Assembly: GCA_017428725.1 (NCBI GenBank)
Contig: JAFRQH010000033.1
Span: forward strand, 1-43,609
Source of the DNA: Bacteroidales bacterium
GTDB taxonomy: Bacteria > Bacteroidota > Bacteroidia > Bacteroidales > UBA932
DNA length: 43,609 nt
Direction of reading: 5' to 3'
The notes under the pieces were generated by a model. The model saw only the letters and a program-made list of their open reading frames with translations, was not told the origin of the DNA and searched no databases. Every line of letters starts with the position of its first letter. Position 1 is the stretch's first letter. A program made the position numbers and the translations under genes. Shown here piece by piece: positions 1-7,276 of the stretch.

Positions 1-91
1 CGGTCCGGCGGGCCCCTCCCGTTCACGAGGCCACGGGCGGCCACGGTTTTCCGGGGGTCTGCCTGACTCGCCCGTAAAACAAGAACGGCAC
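1..91 (-). repeat. P element, partial copy cut by the window edge
   Basis: Read on the minus strand, this stretch matches the first half of the P element at 15713-15877 almost base for base. It has the GTGCCGTTCTTGT end at about 79-91, the CAGGCAGACCCC arm and the GGCCGCCCGTGGCCTCGTG interior. The window edge cuts off the rest. It lies beyond E1, downstream of the rluA-type gene. The copy is inverted relative to the one at 15713. Confidence 0.85.
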
Positions 92-110
92 CAAGGGAAT
101 GCTCCCAACC

Positions 111-249
111 GGAATGCTACAGCGAGACAGGCAGGGTCCTTTGAGGAGCATTTTGCCCGGGCAGGGCCGCAGTCAGCAGCGCGTGACGCAGTCCGCGATG
201 CGTGGTGGCGCGTGCGACGAAAAGGATCCCTGCCTGCGAGCAGCATTCC
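111..249 (-). repeat. E element, copy E1 (139 bp hairpin repeat)
   Basis: Bounded by GGAATGCT at 111 and the reverse complement GCATTCC at 249. Long inner arms, CAGGCAGGGTCCTTT against AAAAGGATCCCTGCCTG, make the whole element a potential hairpin. The interior contains TGCCCGGGCA and GCGTGACGCAGTCCGCGATG. It differs from the reverse complement of E2 (15417-15554) at only about four positions. It starts 39 nt after the rluA-type stop codon at 289, in the same orientation relative to that gene as E2 and E3 relative to theirs. Confidence 0.9.
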
Positions 250-258
250 GGGAAAAAA

Positions 259-284
259 GGAATGCCTCTGGCAAGCAGCATTCC
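259..284. repeat. Isolated pair of E-type ends
   Basis: GGAATGC at 259 faces GCAGCATTCC ending at 284 with about 9 nt between. These are the terminal sequences of the E element with the interior missing. They sit between E1 and the rluA-type stop codon. This could be a deletion remnant or a minimal unit. Confidence 0.6.
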
Positions 285-288
285 GGGG

Positions 289-1653
289 TCAGAGGCTGGC
301 GGGGGAGGTGTCGGGGAGGTCGGAGAAGTGCAGTGGGGTGCCGGTGAGCGGGTGGCGGAAGGCGAGGGTCTCGGCGTGGAGCCAGAGGCGTCCGCCGTCC
401 GGGCTGCCGTAGAGGCGGTCGCCCTTGATGGGGCGGCCCAGCCCGGCGGAGTGGGCGGCGTGGACACGCAGCTGGTGGGTGCGCCCGGTGCGCGGCGTGA
501 AGCGGATATCGATCTCTCCGTCAGGAAGTTGCGAGAGGACTTCGTACTCCGTGACGGCGAGTTTTCCGTGCTCGAAATCGACCATCTGCCGGGGACGGTC
601 GTAATAGTCAAGGCTGAGGGGGAGGGCGATGGTGCCGCGGCGCGCGTGGCCGAAAGGCCCGGCGCCCGCGCAGAGACGCGCGCGATAGGTCTTGGCGACC
701 TCGCGCTCCGCGAACTGCCGCTCGAGCTCCACCTTGGCGGGGAGCGTGCGGGCGAAGACCATCAGCCCCGAAGTGTCCATATCCAGCCGGTGGCAGGAAT
801 GGACCTCGCCGTAGCACTCCCGCAGCCAGTCCAGCAGCGACTTGGCGCGGGTGCGGCCCGGCACGGAGAGCATCCCGGCGGGCTTGGAGACCACCAGGAT
901 GGCGGCGTCCTCAAACAGGACCCGCGGCTCCGCCTCGGTGGTGAATTCGCGGTCGAGGGGATTGGGGGCGACGTCCAGCCCCTCGAGCATGAAGCTCAGC
1001 AGCGGACCGCACTTACCGGTGCAGGCCGGGTAGAAGCGGCCCTGCTCCCGGACTTCCGAGGCGGGGGAGGCCCCGTACCAGAATTCGCCCAGGGCGAGGG
1101 GAGTAAGTCCCTGTGTGTATGCGTATTGCAGGAGCTTAGGCGCGGCGCAGTCGCCGGTCCCGCCCGGCGGCACCAGCCCGCGCCGCGCGAACACTTCGCG
1201 GATCGTGAGCGTCTCGCCCCGGGCGTTGCTCACGCGGTACTGGTCGAAGAGCCAACTCTGCAGCTCCGCCGAAGCGAACTTGCGCGCCACGCCCGGCGGC
1301 ATCGCGGAGATCTCCGCCTCCCGCCGCCGGAAATACCCGCCGGGCTCCGTGAAGTCGTAGACCGGCGGCACGAACCCGTCCACCACGGCCCGTCCGCCCA
1401 CCGTCCCGCTGAACCCGTACAGATACCCGACCTTCCCGGCCGCATCCTCCACCTTCAGCACCCCGAGCATCTTGCCTTCCGCAAAATGCTTAATTGTCAC
1501 CCCCTGCACCCCCTCGAGGGGGATGGCCGGATAATCGCTGTTGCGATCCGGCCCGCTCGCGGCGTCCAGACGGGCGATGAGCCGCCGGGAGGCGGCGACG
1601 ATGTCCGGCTCCGGCGTGTAGCAGAAAGGGTAGGTGAAGGGCGCGCGCGCCAT
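289..1653 (-). CDS. RluA-family RNA pseudouridine synthase with Bacteroidales N-terminal domain
   Basis: A 454-residue protein. The C-terminal half is an RluA-type pseudouridine synthase with the HRLDMDTSGL motif; the catalytic aspartate is D291. The motifs that follow (KTYRA, GRTHQLRVH, GDRLYG) are standard and predict uridine isomerisation in rRNA or tRNA. The N-terminal part, beginning FTYPFCYTP, is the extra domain seen in the long Bacteroidales members; its function is unknown to me. The ATG at 1653 was chosen because it overlaps the maf stop by one base (TGATG); a longer in-frame start at 1755 would lie inside maf. It is the last gene of the DUF3467-kdsC-maf operon. The RNA target cannot be told from sequence. 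Confidence 0.9.
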   Translation of the reverse strand: MARAPFTYPFCYTPEPDIVAASRRLIARLDAASGPDRNSDYPAIPLEGVQGVTIKHFAEGKMLGVLKVEDAAGKVGYLYGFSGTVGGRAVVDGFVPPVYDFTEPGGYFRRREAEISAMPPGVARKFASAELQSWLFDQYRVSNARGETLTIREVFARRGLVPPGGTGDCAAPKLLQYAYTQGLTPLALGEFWYGASPASEVREQGRFYPACTGKCGPLLSFMLEGLDVAPNPLDREFTTEAEPRVLFEDAAILVVSKPAGMLSVPGRTRAKSLLDWLRECYGEVHSCHRLDMDTSGLMVFARTLPAKVELERQFAEREVAKTYRARLCAGAGPFGHARRGTIALPLSLDYYDRPRQMVDFEHGKLAVTEYEVLSQLPDGEIDIRFTPRTGRTHQLRVHAAHSAGLGRPIKGDRLYGSPDGGRLWLHAETLAFRHPLTGTPLHFSDLPDTSPASL

Positions 1654-2219
1654 CACAGGAAGCGCTGCAGTTCGTGCCAAACCCGGTGCACCGGGAAGCC
1701 CATCACATTGTAGAAAGACCCCTCGATCGAGGAGATGCCCACGTACCCGATCCACTCCTGGATCCCGTAGGCACCGGCCTTGTCATAGGGACGGTACTTG
1801 TCGACATAGTGGTCGATCTCGGCCTGCGAGAGCGGCTCGAAGACCACGCGCGTGGACACACTGAAAGTCTCCCGCCGGGCGCAGTCGCGGATCGTCACGG
1901 CCGTGACGACCTCGTGCGCACGCCCCGACAGGCGCCGCAGCATCGCCACCGCCTCCTCGCGGGAGTGCGGCTTGCCGAGCACCTCCCGCTCCACGATCAC
2001 GACGGTGTCGGACGTGATCAGCACCTCGTCCGGCTCCAGCGGGCGGTGGAAGCCCAGGGACTTGCCCTCACTGAGGCGTAGCGGCACCTCGTGGGCCTCC
2101 AGGCCCGGCTCCAGCCGCTCCTCGAAGGAGTTGCCGGTGTCCACCGTGAACGGAATGTCCAGCCCCGCGAGAAGCTCCCGCCGGCGCGGAGAATTGCTGC
2201 CCAGGATGATGCGTTTCAT
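1653..2219 (-). CDS. maf: Maf-family nucleoside triphosphate pyrophosphatase
   Basis: A 188-residue, full-length Maf protein. The N-terminal SNSPRRRELL motif, SDTVV with D71 and DKAGAYGIQ are all present. Family members hydrolyse dTTP/UTP or modified nucleotides to the monophosphate and pyrophosphate in the cytoplasm and act as house-cleaning enzymes. The DKAGAYG motif points to the YhdE-like (dTTP/UTP) group. It lies 6 nt after kdsC and its stop overlaps the next start by one base, so co-transcription is likely. Confidence 0.93.
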   Translation of the reverse strand: MKRIILGSNSPRRRELLAGLDIPFTVDTGNSFEERLEPGLEAHEVPLRLSEGKSLGFHRPLEPDEVLITSDTVVIVEREVLGKPHSREEAVAMLRRLSGRAHEVVTAVTIRDCARRETFSVSTRVVFEPLSQAEIDHYVDKYRPYDKAGAYGIQEWIGYVGISSIEGSFYNVMGFPVHRVWHELQRFL

Positions 2220-2225
2220 CAGTAG

Positions 2226-2759
2226 TTAGTAGAGCTGGTCGTAGCGTCCCTCGTCGAAGACCCACTTGTCCTGGGCCTTGAGGATCAGCTCGATCCCCTC
2301 GCGGATGCAGCCCTTGCCGCCGGGGACCGTGGTGATGTAATCAGCCACCGCCCGGGCCTCCGCGCAGGCATCGGCCGGCGCGATGGCGAAGCCGCAGATC
2401 CGCATCACCTGCGTATCGGCGATGTCATCCCCGAAATAAGCCACCTCGGACGGGTCCAGCCCATGCTGGCCGCAGAACTTGTGGAAGGTTTCCAGCTTGC
2501 CGCGCACGCCCAGGAAGAGGTTCTCCTCCTTGACGCCGCAGTGCAAGCTGCGGGTGCGCAGGGCCTGCGTCTTCCCTCCGGAGATGACGGCCACGATGAA
2601 ACCCTTCTGCGAGGCCACGCGTGTGGCGAAAGAATCCTTGGCGTTGAAGACGCGGACGAGCTGCTCGGGGTCCGGCCCGATGGGGATGATGCTGCCGTCC
2701 GTGGCCACGCCGTCGATGTCGTAGGCGATGGCCTTGATGTGCTTAAGATTTCGTTCCAT
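2226..2759 (-). CDS. kdsC: 3-deoxy-D-manno-octulosonate 8-phosphate phosphatase (KdsC-type HAD)
   Basis: A 177-residue HAD phosphatase, the usual length of the small tetrameric KdsC. The nucleophile motif is YDIDGVATDG with D14 and D16; the usual family form is DVDGVLTDG. ISGGKT and FGDDIAD follow as motifs II and IV. The enzyme removes phosphate from KDO-8-phosphate for lipopolysaccharide core synthesis. The start at 2759 (MERNLKHI) gives the family N-terminus and overlaps the end of the DUF3467 gene by 17 nt; the open frame upstream to 2849 is low-complexity shadow. YrbI-like phosphatases acting on other sugar acids are the alternative. Confidence 0.88.
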   Translation of the reverse strand: MERNLKHIKAIAYDIDGVATDGSIIPIGPDPEQLVRVFNAKDSFATRVASQKGFIVAVISGGKTQALRTRSLHCGVKEENLFLGVRGKLETFHKFCGQHGLDPSEVAYFGDDIADTQVMRICGFAIAPADACAEARAVADYITTVPGGKGCIREGIELILKAQDKWVFDEGRYDQLY

Positions 2760-3066
2760 TGGGCGTGAAGTCTGCGAGGTTGAGGGTCCCTTTCTGCTCC
2801 GGGGCGCCGATGTTGATGGGGCCGAACTGGGCCTCATAGCGGTTGACATTGTCCGCGAGCGCGTTGAGCAGGCGCTTGCAGTGCTCCGGGACCATCACGA
2901 TGCGGCTCTGCACCTCCGGCTTGGGGAGGCCGGGCATCATCGCGGCGAAGTCGATGACGAACTCGCTGCGGGAGTGGCTGATGATGGCCAGGTTGGAGTA
3001 CGTGCCCTTGGCGACCTCGGGCTTGAGGTCGAGGTTGAGGGACTTCTTGTTATCGTTGTTGTCCAT
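2743..3066 (-). CDS. DUF3467 family protein
   Basis: A 107-residue soluble protein with the DUF3467 pattern: YSNLAIISHSRSEFVIDF, a MMPGLPKPEVQSRIVM segment and a C-terminal region ending ADFTPNG. The family is small, widespread and without a known activity. There is no signal peptide or membrane segment. It is the first gene of the kdsC-maf-rluA operon and overlaps kdsC by 17 nt. Its promoter (TAAATTTGC at 3094-3102) lies back to back with that of the phosphatase gene at 3147. Confidence 0.85.
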   Translation of the reverse strand: MDNNDNKKSLNLDLKPEVAKGTYSNLAIISHSRSEFVIDFAAMMPGLPKPEVQSRIVMVPEHCKRLLNALADNVNRYEAQFGPINIGAPEQKGTLNLADFTPNGTKS

Positions 3067-3093
3067 ATTGCTGGGATGTGGTTGAAAGCAGAT

Positions 3094-3102
3094 GCAAATT
3101 TA
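3094..3102 (-). promoter_or_regulatory. -7 promoter element of the DUF3467-kdsC-maf-rluA operon
   Basis: TAAATTTGC on the minus strand fits TAnnTTTG(C). It lies 27 nt before the ATG at 3066. No clear -33 TTTG could be assigned. Confidence 0.65.
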
Positions 3103-3115
3103 CACATAGTTTTTG

Positions 3116-3124
3116 TATTTTTGC
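3116..3124 (+). promoter_or_regulatory. -7 promoter element of the 3147 phosphatase gene
   Basis: TATTTTTGC fits TAnnTTTG(C). It lies 22 nt before the ATG at 3147 and only 13 nt from the divergent -7 element at 3094-3102. Confidence 0.7.
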
Positions 3125-3146
3125 AGCATACAAGCCCCAAGATGCG

Positions 3147-3875
3147 ATGAAGAGAATCCTCCCCCTGCTGGCTGCCCTCGCCGCCGCTTTCTGCCTCCAA
3201 GTGACCGCCCTGGCCCAGGACTACAGACCATACCTGAAGCGGAGCGAGCTCCCGGACGGCGTGCAGTACCTGCCGGCGCCGCCCGACAGCTCGACGCTGC
3301 GCTTCTTCGACGACTGGCTCCAGTACCGCTGGGGCAAGTCCGTGCGGGAGACTCCGCGCGGGGAGCGCGCTGCCGCCGAGGCCGAGCACTCGCCCGAGGC
3401 GTTTGCCCGGATGTATTCCGAACCCTTCGGACTGCCGATCACGGAGAAGGGCACGCCCGCCATCTACCGGCTGCTGGCCCGCACGGCCGACACCGCCGGC
3501 GCCTCCACGGGCACGGCCAAGCGCCACTATATGCGCCTGCGTCCCTATGTCCTCTACGGCGAGCCCACCCTCGTGCCCGAGGAGGAGGAGAGCCACCGCC
3601 GGACGGGCTCCTACCCGTCCTCGCACTCCGCCATGGGCTGGGCCACGGCCCTGGTCCTGTCGGAAGTCAACCCCGACCGGGCCGAGCCCATCCTGCAGTT
3701 CGGCTACGAATACGGCCAGAGCCGCGTGATCGCCGGCTACCACTTCCAGAGCGACGTGGACATCGCCCGGCTGGCTGCAGCCGCCTGCGTGGCGCGCCTG
3801 CACACCGACAAGGCCTTCCAGAAGGACCTGGAGCAGGCACAGAAGGAATACAAGCGCCTGGCGGGCAAGAAATAG
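3147..3875 (+). CDS. Secreted class A acid phosphatase (PAP2 superfamily)
   Basis: A 242-residue protein with a signal peptide (MKRILPLLAALAAAFCLQ..., cleavage near ALAQ, residue 24). It carries the three PAP2 signatures: K125-x6-R132-P133, PSSH at 157-160, and SR-x5-H ending at H199 with D203 after it (S192, R193). This is the pattern of bacterial non-specific class A acid phosphatases acting in the periplasm on phosphomonoesters. The ATG at 3147 begins the signal peptide; the upstream in-frame ATG at 3078 lies before the promoter. A hairpin terminator follows at 3905. The physiological substrate is unknown. Confidence 0.87.
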   Translation: MKRILPLLAALAAAFCLQVTALAQDYRPYLKRSELPDGVQYLPAPPDSSTLRFFDDWLQYRWGKSVRETPRGERAAAEAEHSPEAFARMYSEPFGLPITEKGTPAIYRLLARTADTAGASTGTAKRHYMRLRPYVLYGEPTLVPEEEESHRRTGSYPSSHSAMGWATALVLSEVNPDRAEPILQFGYEYGQSRVIAGYHFQSDVDIARLAAAACVARLHTDKAFQKDLEQAQKEYKRLAGKK

Positions 3876-3904
3876 CGGCCCGCGGTCCGCGCACCGGACA
3901 CACA

Positions 3905-3936
3905 GAGGGCGGCCCTTGCGGGACCGCCCTCCTTTT
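3905..3936 (+). terminator. Intrinsic terminator after the phosphatase gene
   Basis: GAGGGCGG (3905-3912) pairs with CCGCCCTC (3924-3931), with an inner CCC/GGG extension, then TTTT at 3933-3936. It lies 30 nt after the stop codon. It could also end the convergent rubrerythrin transcript (stop at 3960). Confidence 0.8.
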
Positions 3937-3959
3937 GATCTCCTATAGCGGAAAGGGGA

Positions 3960-4613
3960 TCAGTAATTGACTGCCTCCACCTGGAAGTAGCTCTGCGGAT
4001 GGTCACAGACCGGGCAGACCTCGGGGGCCTGCTTGCCGACCACGATATGTCCGCAGTTGGAGCACTGCCAGATGACGTCGCCGTCCTTGGAGAAGACCTT
4101 CTTGTCCTCGATGTTCTTGAGCAGCTTGCGGTAGCGCTCCTCGTGGTGCTTCTCGATGGCCGCGACCATCTCGAACTTCGCGGCGATCTCGTCGAAGCCC
4201 TCCTCGCGCGCCTCGCGCGCCATCCGGGCGTACATGTCGGTCCACTCGAAGTTCTCTCCGTCGGCCGCGGCGGCGAGGTTGGACGCCGTGTCGGGGACCT
4301 TGCCGTCGTGCAGGTACTTGAACCAGATCTTGGCGTGCTCCTTCTCGTTGGCGGCCGTCTCCTCGAAGAGGGCGGCTATCTGCACGAAGCCGTCCTTCTT
4401 GGCTTTGGAGGCGAAATAGCTGTATTTGTTGCGGGCCATCGACTCGCCGGCGAAGGCCTCCTGGAGGTTCCTCTCGGTCTTGGAGCCGGCCAGGCAGGGC
4501 TTCTCCACGATCTCCTCGAACACCTCCTTGGGCTTGCGGCAGCGGGGGCAGATGGCGGGCGCCTCGTCTCCCTCGTGGATGTAGCCGCAAACGGTGCATT
4601 TGAATTTCTTCAT
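3960..4613 (-). CDS. Rubrerythrin with rubredoxin-like domains at both ends
   Basis: A 217-residue protein. An N-terminal rubredoxin-like knuckle (C6, C9, C22, C25) precedes a ferritin-like four-helix domain with the diiron motifs ([26 protein letters not shown], EKHHEERY). A second rubredoxin domain closes the protein (C184, C187, C200, C203). Rubrerythrins reduce hydrogen peroxide in anaerobes with electrons passed through the rubredoxin iron. The commoner Bacteroides form is about 190 residues with only the C-terminal rubredoxin. The start at 4613 gives [10 protein letters not shown], typical for the domain. It is a single gene read toward the phosphatase. The upstream frame on the plus strand is a shadow. 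Confidence 0.92.
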   Translation of the reverse strand: MKKFKCTVCGYIHEGDEAPAICPRCRKPKEVFEEIVEKPCLAGSKTERNLQEAFAGESMARNKYSYFASKAKKDGFVQIAALFEETAANEKEHAKIWFKYLHDGKVPDTASNLAAAADGENFEWTDMYARMAREAREEGFDEIAAKFEMVAAIEKHHEERYRKLLKNIEDKKVFSKDGDVIWQCSNCGHIVVGKQAPEVCPVCDHPQSYFQVEAVNY

Positions 4614-4646
4614 AAATGGATGCTTGTTTGGTCAATTTTGGAGTAT

Positions 4647-4654
4647 GCAAGATA
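4647..4654 (-). promoter_or_regulatory. Possible -7 element of the rubrerythrin gene
   Basis: TATCTTGC on the minus strand, 33 nt before the ATG at 4613. It lacks one T of TAnnTTTG, so support is modest. Confidence 0.4.
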
Positions 4655-4685
4655 AGAAAGATTCTGCGAAAAACAAACTATTTGT

Positions 4686-4693
4686 TATATTTG
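4686..4693 (+). promoter_or_regulatory. -7 element of the SGNH esterase / GH35 operon
   Basis: TATATTTG matches TAnnTTTG and lies 24 nt before the ATG at 4718. Confidence 0.65.
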
Positions 4694-4717
4694 TATAGCG
4701 AAAAAATTCTGAACCCT

Positions 4718-5428
4718 ATGAGAAAGATCCTAGTCCTCCTTCTTGCCCTGCTGCCCCTCGCCGGCCTGGCGCAGGAGCGCCTGGCGGTGATGTCCGATCC
4801 CGATTTCGAGGCCCCCGACTACATCAAGGGCGCCAGCCTCTATGGCAAAACCTTCGTCATCTTCGGCGACAGCTACGTACAGAACCACGTCCGTCCCATC
4901 CAGGAGACGTGGCACTACAAGGTAGCCGCCAAATACAACATGGAGTACCACAACTTCGGCTGGAACGGCAACTGCGTGGCCTATGACCGCACGGCCGAGA
5001 ACTTCGGCCCGCCGATGTACGAGCGCTACGAGGTCCTGCCCGAGAAAGCCGACTATGTGGTCGTCTGTGCCGGCCACAACGATGCTTTCTATATGGCACG
5101 GAACGGCGTGGGGACGGAGTTCTTCCGCGAGAAACTCAAGGCCCTCTGCGAGGCCCTGATCGCCAAGTACCCTTCGGCCAAGCTCTGCTTCGTGACTCCT
5201 TGGCGCGTCCCGCGCGCGATGTTCCCCGAGATGACCGAGGTCCTGCTCGAGGTCTGCGGCTCCTATAGCATCCCGGTGTTCGATGCGACCCGCAACAGCG
5301 GCATCTACGTCTGGGACGAGAACTTCCGCAGGATCTATTTCCAGTCTCCGGGAGACACTGCTCACCTCAACGCTGCCGGTCACGATCTCTTTATGCCCAA
5401 GATGGAGCATTTCCTGCTCGGACTCTAA
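4718..5428 (+). CDS. Secreted SGNH/GDSL hydrolase (probable carbohydrate esterase)
   Basis: A 236-residue protein with a signal peptide (MRKILVLLLALLPLAGLAQ). The SGNH blocks are visible: FGDS with nucleophile S52 (block I), AGHND (block III) and DTAHLN with D213 and H216 (block V). Such enzymes remove acetyl or other acyl groups from polysaccharides or lipids in the periplasm. It is followed after 15 nt by a lipoprotein GH35 glycosidase, so a joint role in glycan breakdown is likely. The start at 4718 was chosen for the signal peptide; the earlier in-frame ATG at 4616 lies upstream of the promoter. Confidence 0.85.
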   Translation: MRKILVLLLALLPLAGLAQERLAVMSDPDFEAPDYIKGASLYGKTFVIFGDSYVQNHVRPIQETWHYKVAAKYNMEYHNFGWNGNCVAYDRTAENFGPPMYERYEVLPEKADYVVVCAGHNDAFYMARNGVGTEFFREKLKALCEALIAKYPSAKLCFVTPWRVPRAMFPEMTEVLLEVCGSYSIPVFDATRNSGIYVWDENFRRIYFQSPGDTAHLNAAGHDLFMPKMEHFLLGL

Positions 5429-5443
5429 TATTTAAACCATATT

Positions 5444-7165
5444 ATGAAAAGTATTCCTTCAGTTATCCTGACGGCAGCGGCGCTGTGTCTTGCCGCCGCC
5501 TGTAACCCGGCTCCGCAGACGCAGGAGCCCGCCTTCGAACCGCCCCACCTGGAGCAGCGCGGCCAGGCCACGCAGCTGATCGTCAAGGGCCGCCCCTTCC
5601 TGGCCCTCTCCGGCGAACTCGCCGGTTCCAGCGCCACGAGCGCCCTGTATATGGAGCAGTTCTGGCCGGGCTTCCGCCAGGCCGGCCTCAACACCCTGCT
5701 TGCCACCGTCTACTGGGAGCAGCTTGAGCCTGAAGAGGGCAAGTTCGACTTCACCCGCGTGGATGACATGATCCGGGAGGCCCGCAAGAACGACATGCAC
5801 CTGGTCTTCCTGTGGTTCGCCTCGTGGAAGAACGGCATGACCAGCCACATCCCGCTGTGGATGAAGGAGAACCAGCAGAAATACGCCCTCGCCGAGACGG
5901 CGGAGGGCAAGTCCGTCTCCATCCTGTCCACCTTCTGCGAGGCCAACCGCGACGCCGATGCCCGCGCTTTTGCGGCGCTGCTCGGCCACATCCGCGAGGT
6001 GGATGCGCAGGAGCAGACCGTGCTGATGATCCAGATCGAGAACGAGATGGGCCTGCACGGCAACACGCGCGACCACAGCGCCGCGGCCGAGGCCGCCTTC
6101 AGCGGCCCGGTGCCCGCGGCACTCATCGACTATATGGTCAAGAACCGCGACCGGCTCATCCCCGAGTTCCGCGCAGCCTGGGAGAAGGCCGGCGCCAGGA
6201 CCGCCGGCAACTGGGAGCAGGTCTTCGGCAAGGGCGACTACACCGACGAGCTCTTCATGGCCTGGCACTACGCCTCCTATATCGAGAAGGTGGCAGCCGC
6301 CGGCAAGGAAGCCTACCCGATCCCGTACTTCGTCAACGCCTGGCTCGTCCAGCCCGAGGACCGTCACCCCGGGACCTATCCGTCCGGCGGCCCGCAGGCC
6401 CAGAACCACGACGTGTGGCGCTGCGCCGCCCCGCACGTGGACATCCTGTCCCCGGATATGTACCTGGCCGACTTCCCGGGCATCCTGCGCCGCTATATGC
6501 GCGGGGGCAACCCGGGCTTCATCCCCGAGTCCCGCGACGGCCTGAAGGGCGCGTCCAACGCGGCGTTCCTCTTCGGCGAGATGCGCGGCATCGGCTATTC
6601 CCCGATGGGCGTGGAGCGGATGCTCGAGCGCGAGAGCTTCGTGCCCCTCAAGGAGTTCTACCAGACGGTGGAGCGGATGATGGACAAGGTCACGGACCAC
6701 CAGGCCGCCGGCACCATCCGCGCCGTGTGGCTCAACGGTGACGACCCGGCCGCCTCCTACAAGGCCGGGGACTACATCCCCATCATCACGGACGAGACCA
6801 TCCGGATGGGGGACTACGACATCAAGGTCACGCTCAACACCGCCACGCGCTTCAACACCGCCCCCAACTATTCCGGCTACGCGATGGTGATGCAGGACAG
6901 CCCCAACGAGTTCACCGTGGTGGGCGCCAACGTCTCCGTGGCCTTCAAGCCCGCCGACGGCAAGGGCTTCACGGGCCTGGGCCGCGTGGAGGAGCGCGTC
7001 TGGCAGGACGGCGCCTGGGAGACCTCGCGGTGGCTCAACGGCGACGACGTCCAGCTCCGCTACGACATCCTCCAGTCCATCGACGAGGGCTTCTCCAGCC
7101 AGGGCCTCCGCTTCAACGGCACCTCGCCGCAGGTGATCAAGGTCCGGCTCTACCACTACGACTAG
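5444..7165 (+). CDS. Lipoprotein glycoside hydrolase, GH35-like with DUF5597-type C-terminus (putative beta-galactosidase)
   Basis: A 573-residue lipoprotein: signal sequence and lipobox LAAAC with C20 as the lipid-bearing residue. A TIM-barrel domain follows, with GLNTLLATVYWEQLEPEEG (about 81-99) and QIENEMG with E201 as likely acid/base. The FIPES motif with E362 is the best candidate nucleophile, next to GEMRGIGYSPMG. The C-terminal third resembles the DUF5597 domain of GanA-like GH35 proteins. The predicted action is removal of beta-galactosyl residues at the cell surface or in the periplasm. It is the second gene of an operon with the SGNH esterase and ends 17 nt before a strong terminator. 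The exact sugar is uncertain. Confidence 0.82.
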   Translation: MKSIPSVILTAAALCLAAACNPAPQTQEPAFEPPHLEQRGQATQLIVKGRPFLALSGELAGSSATSALYMEQFWPGFRQAGLNTLLATVYWEQLEPEEGKFDFTRVDDMIREARKNDMHLVFLWFASWKNGMTSHIPLWMKENQQKYALAETAEGKSVSILSTFCEANRDADARAFAALLGHIREVDAQEQTVLMIQIENEMGLHGNTRDHSAAAEAAFSGPVPAALIDYMVKNRDRLIPEFRAAWEKAGARTAGNWEQVFGKGDYTDELFMAWHYASYIEKVAAAGKEAYPIPYFVNAWLVQPEDRHPGTYPSGGPQAQNHDVWRCAAPHVDILSPDMYLADFPGILRRYMRGGNPGFIPESRDGLKGASNAAFLFGEMRGIGYSPMGVERMLERESFVPLKEFYQTVERMMDKVTDHQAAGTIRAVWLNGDDPAASYKAGDYIPIITDETIRMGDYDIKVTLNTATRFNTAPNYSGYAMVMQDSPNEFTVVGANVSVAFKPADGKGFTGLGRVEERVWQDGAWETSRWLNGDDVQLRYDILQSIDEGFSSQGLRFNGTSPQVIKVRLYHYD

Positions 7166-7182
7166 CCGCTCCGAGGCTCCGC

Positions 7183-7219
7183 AAAAGCCGCCCCGCCTCA
7201 GTGCCCGGGCGGCTTTTTT
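7183..7219 (+). terminator. Intrinsic terminator after the GH35 gene
   Basis: AAAAGCCGCCC (7183-7193) pairs with GGGCGGCTTTT (7207-7217), with a T run to 7219. It separates the esterase/GH35 operon from the valS promoter. Confidence 0.92.
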
Positions 7220-7262
7220 GTGTGCGCGTGGGCGTGTTGCGCGATTATCCGCGAAAAATGTC

Positions 7263-7271
7263 TATCTTTGC
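7263..7271 (+). promoter_or_regulatory. valS promoter, -7 element six bases before the start codon
   Basis: TATCTTTGC matches TAnnTTTGC. TATCTTTG ends at 7270 and the ATG is at 7277, so the expected transcription start falls at or just before the initiator. A TTG at 7237-7239 could be the -33 element (spacer 23). This predicts a leaderless mRNA. Confidence 0.7.
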
Positions 7272-7276
7272 AAGAT

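Noticed and set aside
202..1713. Plus-strand open frame of 503 codons
   Set aside because: Antisense to the rluA-type gene and running through E1. Composition is that of a shadow frame.
5459..7156. Minus-strand open frame of 565 codons
   Set aside because: Exact antisense shadow of the GH35-like lipoprotein gene, with no recognisable domain.
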